DNA of 64,000 bases from Rapana venosa (lineage: Eukaryota; Mollusca; Gastropoda; Neogastropoda; Muricidae): assembly GCA_028751875.1 (NCBI GenBank), contig CM054138.1, forward strand, positions 36,026,773 to 36,090,772. Reading direction: 5' to 3'. The notes beneath the pieces were generated by a model. That model made no database searches and was not told where the DNA came from. It saw only the letters and a program-made list of their open reading frames with translations. Shown here in pieces: positions 21,473-32,420 of the stretch; within the stretch, counting starts at the first letter, position 1, and each line of letters opens with the position of its first letter. Made by a program: the position numbers and the translations under genes.

Positions 21473-22179
21473 TATATGAATGCAGCGATGTGACAGAGTA
21501 TATAAATGCAGTGATGTGACAGTGTATATAAATGCAGCAATGTGACAGAGTATATAAATGCAGCAATGTGTCAGTGTATATAAATGCAGTGATGTGACAG
21601 TGCATATACATGTAATGATGTGACAGAGTATATAAATGCAGCAATGTGACAGAGTATATAAATGTAGTGATGTGACAGTGTAAACAAATGCAGTGATGTG
21701 ACAGAGTATATAAATGCAGTGGTGTGACAGTGTATAAATGCAGCAATGTGACAGTGCATATAAATGCAGCAATGTGACTGTATATAAATGCAGTGATGTG
21801 ACAGTGTATAGAAATGCAGCAATGTGACAGTGTATATAAATGCAGCAATGTGACGGTGTATATAAATGCAGTGATGTGATAGCACATATAAATGTAGTGA
21901 TGTGACAGAGTATATAAATGAAGCAATGTGAGTGTATATAAATACAGTGATGTGTCAGTGCATATAAATGCAGTGATGTGACAGCACAAATAAATGCAGT
22001 GATGTGACAGTGTAAATAAATGCAGTGATGTGACTGTATATAAATGCAGTGATGTGACAGTGCATATAAATGCAGTGATGTGACAGTGTATAAATGCAGC
22101 AATGTGACAGTGTATATAAATGCAGTGATGAGACAGCACATATAAATGCAGTGATGTGACAGTGTAAATAATGCAGTGA
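21473..22179. repeat. 26-bp satellite, block 2
   Basis: The same 26-bp unit resumes in register after the Tigger insertion and runs until the L2/CR1-like LINE. Confidence 0.95.
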
Positions 22180-23290
22180 TATTGATCATCATTTCTATGC
22201 CGATGATACTCAGCTTCAGTGCAGCGATACTGTTGAAAACTTGCCTTCCCTCCTGACAAATATGTCCTACTGCCTTCAAGACATTCAAAACTGGATGACT
22301 CAGAACAAGTTACAACTTAATGCCGATAAAACCGAAGCCATGCTCATAGGGACCCAACATAAACTTTCCTCTATTGCAAAAACTTCAATAGAATTCGGCA
22401 ATACATCAGTTCCTTTGTCCAACTCTGTGAAGTATTTAGGAGTAGTTCTTGACAACACACTCTCTATGAAAAAATTCATCACCCAGACCTGCCAGTCTTG
22501 CTACTATCAATTACGGCGCATAAGCGTGATTCGCAAGTATCTGTCCACTGATGCAACTTCCAAGCTTGTCACATCTCTCATTCTTTCACGTTTAGACTAC
22601 TGTAATTCTCTTTTGGCTGGCCTACCAGCATCATCTATCCACTCTCTTCAACGCATACAAAACTCTGCAGCTCGACTGGTCCTAAGAAAGAAAAAATCTG
22701 AACACATCACTCCTCTTCTGTGATCTCTTCACTGGTTGCCTGTCTCACAAAGACTGGAGTATAAAATCAATACCCTCTGTTTCAAATGTCTCCACAAATC
22801 TGCACCCTCTTATCTCTGTAACTGTCTTCACCTGTACACTCCATCCCGTTCTCTTCATTCAGCCGCAGATACTTTGTGCTTTCGAACACCCAGATTCAAA
22901 CAAACCACTGTTGGCCGTCACTCCTTCTCTGTTTCTGGTCCATCCACGTGGAATGACCTCCCTCTTTCACTTCGCCAAAAGCCTTCACTTGATACCTTCA
23001 AATCCAGCCTCAAAACACACTTATTTCCTACCTGAGACTTTCCCCCCCAGACATCTGTCACTAATTTTCAACAGCATCTTTCACCTTCTAAGTGTTGTTC
23101 CGTGTGTGTGTGTATGTGTGTGTGTATGTGTGTGTGTGTGCGTGCGTGCGCGCGCATGGATTTGAAATCTGTTGTTCATTATGTTTAAGGAGAGTTGCAT
23201 GCCTGTAAATGATTGAGTGCAAGCGCTTCGATTTGTTTGTTTTTTTACAAGATTCAGCGCTATATAAATTCCATATATTATTATTATTAT
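22180..23290 (+). mobile_element. L2/CR1-group LINE, 5'-truncated, inside the satellite
   Basis: It begins within the reverse transcriptase at the catalytic YADDTQL box (about 22198) and runs through NWMTQNKLQLNADKTEAM, YLGVVLDNTLSM and LDYCNSLLAGLP. One in-frame TGA occurs at 22721-22723, just before SLHWLPVSQRLEYKI. The ORF continues through PSTWNDLPLSLRQ to a stop near 23034. A TG tract and the 3' tail follow ('agattcagcgctatataaat', then ATT repeats). The 5' truncation, 3' microsatellite tail and RT sequence fit the L2/CR1 group. It is non-functional. Confidence 0.85.
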
Positions 23291-23604
23291 GTGAGAGTAC
23301 AATGCAGTGATGTGAGAGTATAATGCAGTGATGTGACAGTGTATATAAATGCAGTGATGTGATAGTGTATATAAATGCAGCGATGTGATAGTGTATATAA
23401 ATGCAGCGATGTGACAGAGTATATAAATGCAGTGATGTGACAGTGTATATAAATGCAGTGATGTGACAGTGTATATAAATGCAGTAATGTGACAGTGTAT
23501 ATAAATGCAGCGATGTGATAGTGTATATAAATGCAGCAATGTGACAGTGTATATAAATGCAGCAATGTGACAGAGTATATAAATGCAGTGATGAGACAGT
23601 GTAT
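23291..23604. repeat. 26-bp satellite, block 3
   Basis: Satellite units resume after the LINE tail and end at the target site of the RTE-like LINE. Confidence 0.95.
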
Positions 23605-26334
23605 GAAAATGAAAATAGTTTGTGGAAAAAAGATCCTGCACGTGATCTCTGCTTATGCGCCGCAGGTGGGTAGACCCGGAGAAGAGAAAGCTGACTTCTG
23701 GGAAAAACTAGGCGAGAAACTGGCTGAAATACCAGGAAAAGACATTGTCGTTGTAGCAGGAAATATGAATGGACACGTTGGCAAGGACAGAACTGGATAT
23801 GAAGATGTTATGGGCAGGTACAACTTTGGAGATCAAAATCAAGAAGGAGAAACAATTCTTCAGCTATGCCAACAGAATAGCTTACGAATCTTGAATACGT
23901 TTCTTCAAGAAAAAGCAAGAGCACTATATCACCTTCAAAAGTGGTGAAGCGGAAACTCAGATTGACTTCATTCTCTTCAAAGGGAGATGCTGCAATGGTG
24001 ACAAACTGTAGTTATTCCAGGGGAAGAATGCCTCTCACAGCACAGATTGTTGTGCGCAGATTTTTAAATAAAAGATTTGGTAAGACCAAGGAAGAAAGCA
24101 ATCGAGAAGAAACTGAAAATTTGGAGGCTCAAAGACAAGAACATAGCCTTGGAATATGAGCAAAAAGTGAGAGAAAAAATGGCTGGACAAGACCATGACT
24201 GGAACCAATTAAAAGAAATCCTCATGGAAGCAGCAAAAGAAACGTGTGGGAAGACCAAGAGAAACATGGTGGTGGTGCGATGCAGTGAAAGAAGCAATCC
24301 AAGAGAAGAAGAAAGCATTTAGGAAGTGGCAGCAAACAAAGATGTTTGAGGACAGAGAGACATACAGGAGGAAATCAAAAGAAGCCACAAAAGCTATAGC
24401 CCAAGCTAAAGAAAAAGCGTGGAATGAATGGTGTGTTGGACTTGATACAATGAAGGTCAGCATAAGATGTTTCGAATTGCACGGCAGATGAGGAAAGAAT
24501 GGAAAGACATCAATGTAGCAAAATTTGTAAAAAATGAGTCTGGAAATATGACTGAGAAGCAAAATATTCTGCAGAGATGGAAGGATTACTTTCATGATCT
24601 GCTCAATATTGAGAATCCTCATGCAATCGAGGAAGTGGAGAAAGTTGAAGGACCTGTACAAGAAGTGACTGAAGATGAAATCAGAAGAGCAATTCGAACT
24701 ATGAAAAAGAGAAAAGCCACGGGGCCATCAGGAGTGGTGACAGAAATGATGCAAGCAGCAGGAGAGGAAGGAGTAAAACTTACGCAAATATGTCAGAAGA
24801 TACAGCGGACATAACAAAAACCTGAAGAATGGAAAGACAGTATTACTGTTCCCATTTTCAAGAGTAAAGGAGACGCACTAGTACGTGGAAAATACAGAGG
24901 AATCAGGCTTCTGGAACATTGCATGAAGATATGGGAAAAAGTATTGGAAAGAAGACTGAAGAGCCTGTGTAATATTGATGAAAAACAGTTTGGATTCCAG
25001 GCTGGCAAATCAACCATAGATGCAATATTTATTGTGAAACAACTGCAGGAAAAGTATATGGAGAAGAAAAAGAACTTGACGCACATCTTTGTTGACCTGG
25101 AAAAAGCTTTTGATAGAGTACCCAGAAAGGCAATCCAATGGGCCTTGAGGAAACAAGGTGTACCGGAGCACACCATCTCAAAGGTTATGACTTTGTACAA
25201 GAACTCCAGATCACAAGTGAAAACTATAATTGGTACGTCAGAAAGCTTTGAGATAAAAGCAGGAGTGCACCCAGGATCCGCATTGAGCCCTCTGCTCTTT
25301 ATCCTCGTGATGAATGAAATATCCAAGGAGTGGAGAGGCCAGAAGAGATCTGGGAACTGCTGTATAATGACGACTTAGTACTGGTAGCAGAGAACAGTGA
25401 TGACGCTACTCAAAGATTTGGCAATTGGAAACAGAGATTAGAACGTAGAGGAATGAAGGCAAATGTTGACAAGACCAAAGCAATGACAGTTGGAAAAGAC
25501 CGCAGAACACATAGAGAGCAAGGCAAATACCCATGTGGTGTCTGCCACAAAGGTGTAGGGAACAATTCGATCAAATGCTCCAACTGTCAAAATTGGTGTC
25601 ACAAAAGATGCTCAAAGCTCAAAAGTCTGAAGAAGGAGGACAGAGTATTTGTCTGCCCCAGTTGTATGAATAAGAAGGGTGAAGACAATACCGATGCAGG
25701 AAAGAAAGAGCTAGAATTTGAAAAAGGGAAGATAGAAGTGGTAGACAAATTCTGCTACCTGGGAGAGATGATGAGCTGCGAAGCAAAATCTGAGTTAGCT
25801 GTCAGAACCAGGATTGCGAGTGCTTGGAAGAAATGGAAAGAATTGGCAAGTCTGCTTGGAAATCAGAAATCCAAATGGAGAGACACTGTCTGATATATAA
25901 GGCCTGCATCAGACCTGTACTCCTGTATGGTTCGGAGACATGGGTTTTCACAAAAACCCGTCTAACATTTGTTGAAGAGCTGTGAAAACCGAATGCAATG
26001 CTACATGACAAAGATCAAATGGGAAGACAGGATCACGAATGAAGAACTATGGAGAATGTGCAAAGTTGATGATCTGAAGTCTGTAGCTAGTACCAACAGA
26101 CTGCGCTGATTTAGGCACGTTCAACGGAAAGCAGACCACCACATCATAAAAAGAGCAAAGAACTTTGTAGTGGATGGAAAGAGACCAAAGGGAAGACCAA
26201 GCAAAACCTGGGCTGCCTGTATTGCAGATGATCTTAGAGAAAGGGGCATAAATAAGGAGGAAGCTCAAAACAGAGAGATGGAGAAGGCTTATCAATGTTA
26301 AACCTCCCCTGGAAGAAACATGACAAAAAAGGAA
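23605..26334 (+). mobile_element. RTE-like LINE copy 1 (endonuclease, RT, zinc finger), decayed
   Basis: A 15-bp target duplication with one mismatch flanks it (23590-23604, 26335-26349). The order of domains is: AP-endonuclease part from about 23608 (SAYAPQVGRPGEEK, VVVAGNMNGHVGKDRTGYED); RT with KRKATGPSGV, FVDLEKAFDRVPR and GSALSPLLFILVMNE; catalytic box YNDD at about 25366, where a sister copy has YADD; an internal PHD-like C4HC3 finger (about 25525-25665: CGVC, CSNC, CHKRC, CPSC); then a conserved C-terminal region ending with [12 protein letters not shown]. Several frameshifts and stops make it inactive. It is truncated at its 5' end and carries a GA/A-rich tail. Confidence 0.88.
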
Positions 26335-26404
26335 GATGAGATAGTGTATATAAATGTGGTGATGTGACAGTGTATATAAATGCAGTGATGTGACAGTGTA
26401 TACA
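26335..26404. repeat. 26-bp satellite, block 4 (last units)
   Basis: About two and a half units follow the RTE insertion. The right edge of the array is near 26404. Confidence 0.9.
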
Positions 26405-29249
26405 CACCTGTGATGCTAAATGCTGTTAATTGCATGTAAAGTGGAAAACCTATTCATACTTGAAACAGAAATGTGCCTGTGCATGCATGTGTGTGGTTAG
26501 TAAACAGTGTCTTAATCTCACTTTAGTTTTACAAGATTCAGAATAAAATAAACCCTTTAAAACAGTACCAAAAACAGAGATGAAAACAAGAAAGACATTT
26601 GTGCAATAATCTTTATTTTCTTAAGCTCTTAAATACAGATTATTTTCAACAAATATATCAAGCAAATAGATAATGACAACACACCATTTACAAACGCTTA
26701 TGTAAAACAACTTATTCTCAGTTCATTTCATTCCTTAAGAAAACAACAAAAAAGCAAGCAAACAAAAAAAGCCCAGACAGTATGTTCCAAAAGTTTCTTT
26801 CCTCTTTCTTTTTTTGTAACTTGTCTTTTTTTTTCAACACAACTTTTGACTGATCCCAGCATACAACAGGACTGCACGAGTCCAGGTAGGAGAATACTGC
26901 AAAAGACAAGAGATGTTTTTTTAAACAATACCCCCCCCCCCATTCCTTGGATAGTGCTCCGAGGCTCACTAATGGTGAGATTTTGCATGTTACCCTTTTT
27001 ATCTACCACTAACAAGGTTTATCAACAATAAGTGCTTAAACAAGAAAAAAAAAGATTTTCATAACGCACATGCTGAGACTCTGATAACTATGCACCCAGC
27101 ACTGTTGCTCCATTCAGATTCAAAATGATGTGTTCAACATTTATTACAAACAACCAACCAGAACAGTCATAGTGACTGATCTCTGAAAAGATCTTGCTCC
27201 CCCTACCACATCATCAGCAGTTGGCAGCATTTTTCTGGGTCTCTTGTGTTTAAATCTCAGTGAACAAAGAAACAAAAGTCACTTGAAATACTTTTGATTA
27301 TGGGGCATAGATAGAGAAACCCTGGAAAAGAAATAACGTTTATTCCAAGTATCACTGTCAGAAAGCATCGTACAGTTTGCTAATAGAAGCCAGTGGACCA
27401 ACAACCAGTCACAAGAACATGTTGGCTGGCTTGTGATAGCCAGGTAGTTGTGTTTCTTTGTTGGTAATAACTCAACACTTGGCTCACTTCTGAGATAAAG
27501 CAGCCTTTTGCAATGCATCCCTCATGCCCTGATGTATAAAAACAAACAAACAAATGTAGAATTGAATAAAGTTCACAAACAAAGCTTCACACATATTGGT
27601 GCAAACATTGAAATTAAACTGCAGAGTTTTAAAAATGTTATTTTGAGTACAACAACCTTTTACATTTTTCTCATTTTATTTAACATCTTAAAAAATACCA
27701 AAATACGGCTTGATAGTCTGCAATTCCGGCAACAGATATGAAACATATATTATCCCAGAGTGATTCAGGTAATGACATCAACACTTATTCAGTCTTTTTC
27801 ATCTTCTTGTGCAACCGACAAACAAAAAGAAACTTCCAATCAGATACAGAAACATTGGTCAAATATCCATCAGTACAGCTACTTTCTCTTACATGTTTTT
27901 AAGGGGAAAGATAAAAAATGATGATTACTGAATAGAAAGAAAAGATATGGAAAGCTGACCAGCATGTCTTCAGAGAAAGTAGTTTTCTAGCCAATGTTAC
28001 CATATTTCATTTCTTCTGCTAAGTTGAAGGATGAAAAAAACACCCACCCTTGGACGAGGAGGCTTTTTCTACAAACACCACAGAGTGAGGAGGAAGAGAA
28101 CATCCCATTATCATACTCTGTTTTCGTGTGTGAAATTTCTATTATGTTCTGCCATATTGTTGTGAAAGTAGTGCTGTCAAAGGTCATGGCACATCGAATC
28201 AAATGCATGATTCAACAAGGTAATAAGGGGGATTTTCTGAATTTTTTGACAAAAATAAGATTTTTACACATAAAATTGCATTTCTGTATTTTATTTTAAT
28301 TATTTATTTATTGAAAACTACAGAGGGTGCACAGGTCTGTATCAACAAATTAGCAGTATATATACGTAACATTATCAAACAAAATAAGCTGACTACACCG
28401 TTATAATATTCTACAGAAACAGAGGGAGGGAAGGAGGGGGGGAAGAGATAAGGGAAGGAGGGGGAGAGAGAGAGTGAGAGGAAAGAAACACAATCTTGGT
28501 ATGTACAGAACCAGCAACAATAGTACGCCAACAGTCAAATTATTGATTTCAACAAGACTCTCAAGAAAAAATGATAACTCGTAATATCAAATGATGATGA
28601 TGATACACTCAGAGATGAATTTCTTTTATCATGTTTAAAGTGGAAGGTGTAGGAAATTCCTTCATCAGCAATGGCACAGATATGAATTATATGAACACTG
28701 ACATAAATCATACTCAGTTTGTTTATATGAACACATCCTCTTAAGGCATTTCTAAGTGAAAATAATCAAAAGTATACACCTTTGGAACAACAAATGGTAT
28801 TTAAAAACACGAAAGCTGTGAATAACAGTAAAAAAAAAAAAAAAAAAAAAGCCTCCAGTAATTAGAATTAACTTTCATTATGTCCAATAAACTCAAAGCA
28901 TGACGCTTCTTTTCCAACCTTTTAACCAGCTATATTTTCATCTAAGCTTGTTATAAACATGTTTTCATCTAATCCTGTCACACAGCTACCAGAAAAATGA
29001 TCTAACTCAAATCGCAGATGTACATACACAGACATCTTCAAGGTAAGAATGTCAAACAAAAACCTCTCACATAAAAACAATAAGACTTATGGTTACAAGC
29101 ATACTTATGAAGGCTAAATTTCTCATACACTCTTTTCTTTACTTTGACAATCGGGCAATCCCAACCCACAATGAAATGGGTGGTGCATGGCAGGACAGGG
29201 CGTGACAATATCCAACCGGTTTTCTATTCTAGTTACAACAACTGTATCC

Positions 29250-29322
29250 TTTTATACAAGCACTTCGATTTGTTTGTTTTTACAAGATTCAGCGCTATAC
29301 TAAATTCCATATATTATTATCC
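29250..29322 (+). mobile_element. Orphan L2-like/SINE-C 3' tail
   Basis: 'agcacttcgatttgtttg', 'acaagattcagcgctatac' and 'taaattccatatattatta' match the last 60-70 bp of the LINE at 22180-23290 with no body attached. Confidence 0.65.
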
Positions 29323-30675
29323 TTTTATACGCCTATAAAATGCCCTGGTCAAAAGTGATGTCAGTTATCGATCATAAGCCAAGTGCTGAGGGCTACATTG
29401 AAATGTTATGTTGTAACATGTTATGTTGAGATTGTCTTCAGTAATGACAAGCTCTTAACAAATCAACTCACACTCTCCTTTCAAGGAGAAAGAAATGCTC
29501 TGAAGTTGGAGTATTGCTGCCTATGTGGCGGGGTTCTTGAATACAGTCATATATACAAACTTCTCATCCGTTATGGGCTCCCGATCTCGCAAGGATTGCC
29601 ACGAGTAAGTCAAGTGCACATTCTGGGTGACCCCTAGGGTGTTAAGCTGGGGAATGCGGAACAATGACAACAACAACGTATCTAAAACAACCCCCCAAAA
29701 CAACAAACAAACCTAACTAAGTAAACAGCTTTTTGATTTAATTTGAATAAAGAAACAAAAATGCTGAGAAAACACGGATAAAACTGTATCCCAAAATGAC
29801 ATTTTATTCCAATAAACGAAGCCCCTTTCTTCATGGGACAATAGCCCATATTCCCTTTCTTGTAACCCTCCCCCCAAATTATCAGCCTTCTGACTGGTAC
29901 AGTTTTGGTGCTATACAAGTGCACTTCTATAAGTAACACAGAGTGCAGCCAAATAACCCCTAACCATGAACAGTAACATATGTAAAGTATGAACACTTTT
30001 TTTTTAAATCATGAAAAATAAGAATCTCCATTTGCTTGGGACAGTGGTGGTGTCCTGGGAAAACTACCCAGGTAAGGAAAATGTATTTCACACACACACA
30101 AGAAACAAACACACCTGAACACATGCTTCAGGCTCGTCCTGTTCTATACAAGAGTTATGTAGCTTTCTTCTTTCATATTGCAAACATTATACACAAACAC
30201 ATTACCATTTTAAAAAAATCAATTTTTTATCCAAATTGCAAACACATATATTTAATGTTTAATCTTCTATACACATCCTATTCTAAATATAAATAATATT
30301 TGCACTTATGTGCGCGCATAAAAATCTGGTAGTTGCTATGACATACATGCATTGCACGATAAAATGAAGGCAAAAAAACAATTACTGTGATCTTTCTCCT
30401 CAAGTTCCAGAAACGCATGCATTGAAAATGAACCAGTGTTCAAACCCTTCCCTTGGCCCTGAAGTATAATCACCAAACTAGAACATACCCCACCTTTAAA
30501 AATGTTTGTTTCCATGTTCCATTTCAAAACAAACTATGACAGTAATTTTATTCCATATCCATAAATTTCTTAAATAACAAAGTAAAATTTCCTTTAAACT
30601 GAGAATAAAAAGAATTGAAGTGAATTCAAGCAGACAAGACAAAATGAGAAGAGGTGAAGACATAAAAGATAAATG

Positions 30676-30870
30676 GAGGTCCCATAACCTAAGTAGTTGT
30701 TGGGGAGCGATGTATCAGAGATCTGTGCTTTTCTAGGGCCCAGCATCTTAAGGATGGCGCCCATCTCCTCTTCCTTGCTGATTTTCCTTCCCTGTCCCTA
30801 AAGATGGCAGGTACATTTACAGCAGGGTAAATTGGAGGACTGTACTAAAGCCAAGGTGTAAGTGTAAAAA
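30676..30870 (-). mobile_element. SINE-D 5'-truncated copy
   Basis: 'gtcccataacctaa', 'tctagggcccagcat', 'ggatggcgcccatctcctc' and 'ctgtactaaagccaaggtg' follow the same order as the 3' part of 4183-4474, in the same orientation. The tRNA/5S head is absent. Confidence 0.65.
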
Positions 30871-31031
30871 ATTTGCGTGTGTTCACTTCTGAAGAAAAAA
30901 AAAAGTCAGTAACTGTTAATTAATAATAGGTTGACATAGCTTCCAAATCAAATGCTATTGGCTCTTTGGTATGCAAAAACATCCTTCTGCCATGTCAACA
31001 TTTGTAGCAAATGATTTGTTCTGAGAGAGAG

Positions 31032-31037
<6 letters not shown>

Positions 31038-31075
<38 letters not shown>
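31038..31075. repeat. (GA)n microsatellite
   Basis: A GA tract preceded by an A run. Confidence 0.9.
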
Positions 31076-31080
<5 letters not shown>

Positions 31081-32307
31081 ACAAAAAAAAAGACGCTTTC
31101 AGCCCCAAGAGAAAAAACACCGGGAATTTCACTACGCCAGACCATAACAACATTTAAATATACATGTCACCTTCTTTTGTAACCATTCACACCTAGACTT
31201 ATTTTCATGCTAGCTTCAAGAACAATTACTGGAAAAAGCCCTCGAGTGTTTTTGTTGTGGCTGATATTTTAAAACACTTGGAGGAAACTACCATCCAGCA
31301 ATGTGTGGCACACCAGCTTATTTTCACCATGAATCCTGAAACTGGCAAGCACAGGATAGTCCTGCTGTGATCTAAATATCTGTACCTAGTGTTGTAGAAA
31401 AATACGGTTCCCAACTTTAAAAGCTTTTTCTTCTTCTTTCTACTGCAGTTTCTGAGTGTAACGATTTGTTAGGGTATGTTCTTTGTTAACACCAAACACA
31501 ACCACTGTAAAGGGTGTCAAGACGGAAAGGAAGATAGGCAGGTTCATGTAGTCTTTACAGGCGGTAAAAGGTGTTCTGAATACCAGACCTTGCATGGTAA
31601 GTCTTAATCCATGTGGAAGCAGTTTTACCATTTCTCTGAGCAAAATGTTCAAACTGAACATGAATTGCCATAAAAAATGATGTCCACCTCTGTTGGAATG
31701 AACATACCCTTACAATCACAGCCTGTGAGGAAAGGGAATTGTTACTGTGACATCTGAGATTTTTCCTCTTAAATGATTGCACTATGATCTTGTAAAATTT
31801 AAAACAAACATACTTTGAAATCTTTTTTTTTCCGAAAAAGAAAGAAAGAAAAAGAAAGAAAGAAAAAGTTTCATTTAAAGTAATTACCACCCCCCCTCCC
31901 CTCCCCAACAACAAAAATCCTAACCTAATTGTTTGAAATGCATTCATTCTCACACAAACATCACCCCCCCCCCCCCAACAACCAAATCCTAACCTTTTTG
32001 TTTGAACTGCATTCATTCTCACACAAACATTTTATATCTTCTCCTAGCTCTCATAAAAGCAACTCTGATACTGAAAGAAAGTTGGGTCTGATGTTTGAAG
32101 TTATTTGTCACACTCAGCTCTCTCTCTCTATCTACAGAAATAACTCCAAAATGCCAGCTCATAAAAATCAAACCATGATCTGAATTAAGACACACAAGAG
32201 ATCCCACTGCAAAATGACAAACAGCTATAGACAACAAACAATAAGCAGAGAACACCATGTATACACAGCTGCCTGTTGCATTTTGGGGAGGTGCACCAGC
32301 CTGATGA

Positions 32308-32420
32308 CTACACAGCGTTCTGTGATAGGCCAAAGCCAGGAGATGTCTGAACAGCTGTGTCCGACAACGTGGTCATCTTGTTCACGTTTCGTCTCCTCTT
32401 CTGCACTGTCCGGGCTTTGA
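32308..32420 (-). CDS. VRK1: VRK1 last coding exon
   Basis: Residues 500-536: [15 protein letters not shown] and [17 protein letters not shown], then TAG. The acceptor is TTCTTGCAG. Frame and the basic VQKRRR end support it, although more than 6 kb of repeat-filled intron separates it from exon 11. Confidence 0.85.

Larger units (their letters stand above)
26405..32307. other. Intergenic region including the VRK1 3' UTR; only small repeats seen
   Basis: No coding gene is supported. Small items: SINE-B tail in minus orientation at 26935-27010, a 45-bp block at 28143-28190 that recurs at 46577-46625, an A run at 28831-28850, an orphan LINE tail at 29250-29322, a SINE-D fragment at 30676-30870, a GA tract at 31038-31075 and short duplicated 'tttgaactgcattcattctc' units at 31933-32030. 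The portion next to 32307 is VRK1 3' UTR of unknown length. Confidence 0.5.

Noticed and set aside
21401..22288. Similar long minus-strand frames over satellite block 2
   Set aside because: Same satellite artefact as block 1. The frames run into Tigger and LINE sequence at either end.
24209..25326. Minus-strand frames of 150 and 177 codons
   Set aside because: They are antisense to the RTE-like reverse transcriptase.
19583..26404. CRISPR-like array reading of the 26-bp repeats
   Set aside because: The repeats are directly adjacent without unique spacers, and the setting is a eukaryotic genome, so it is a satellite.
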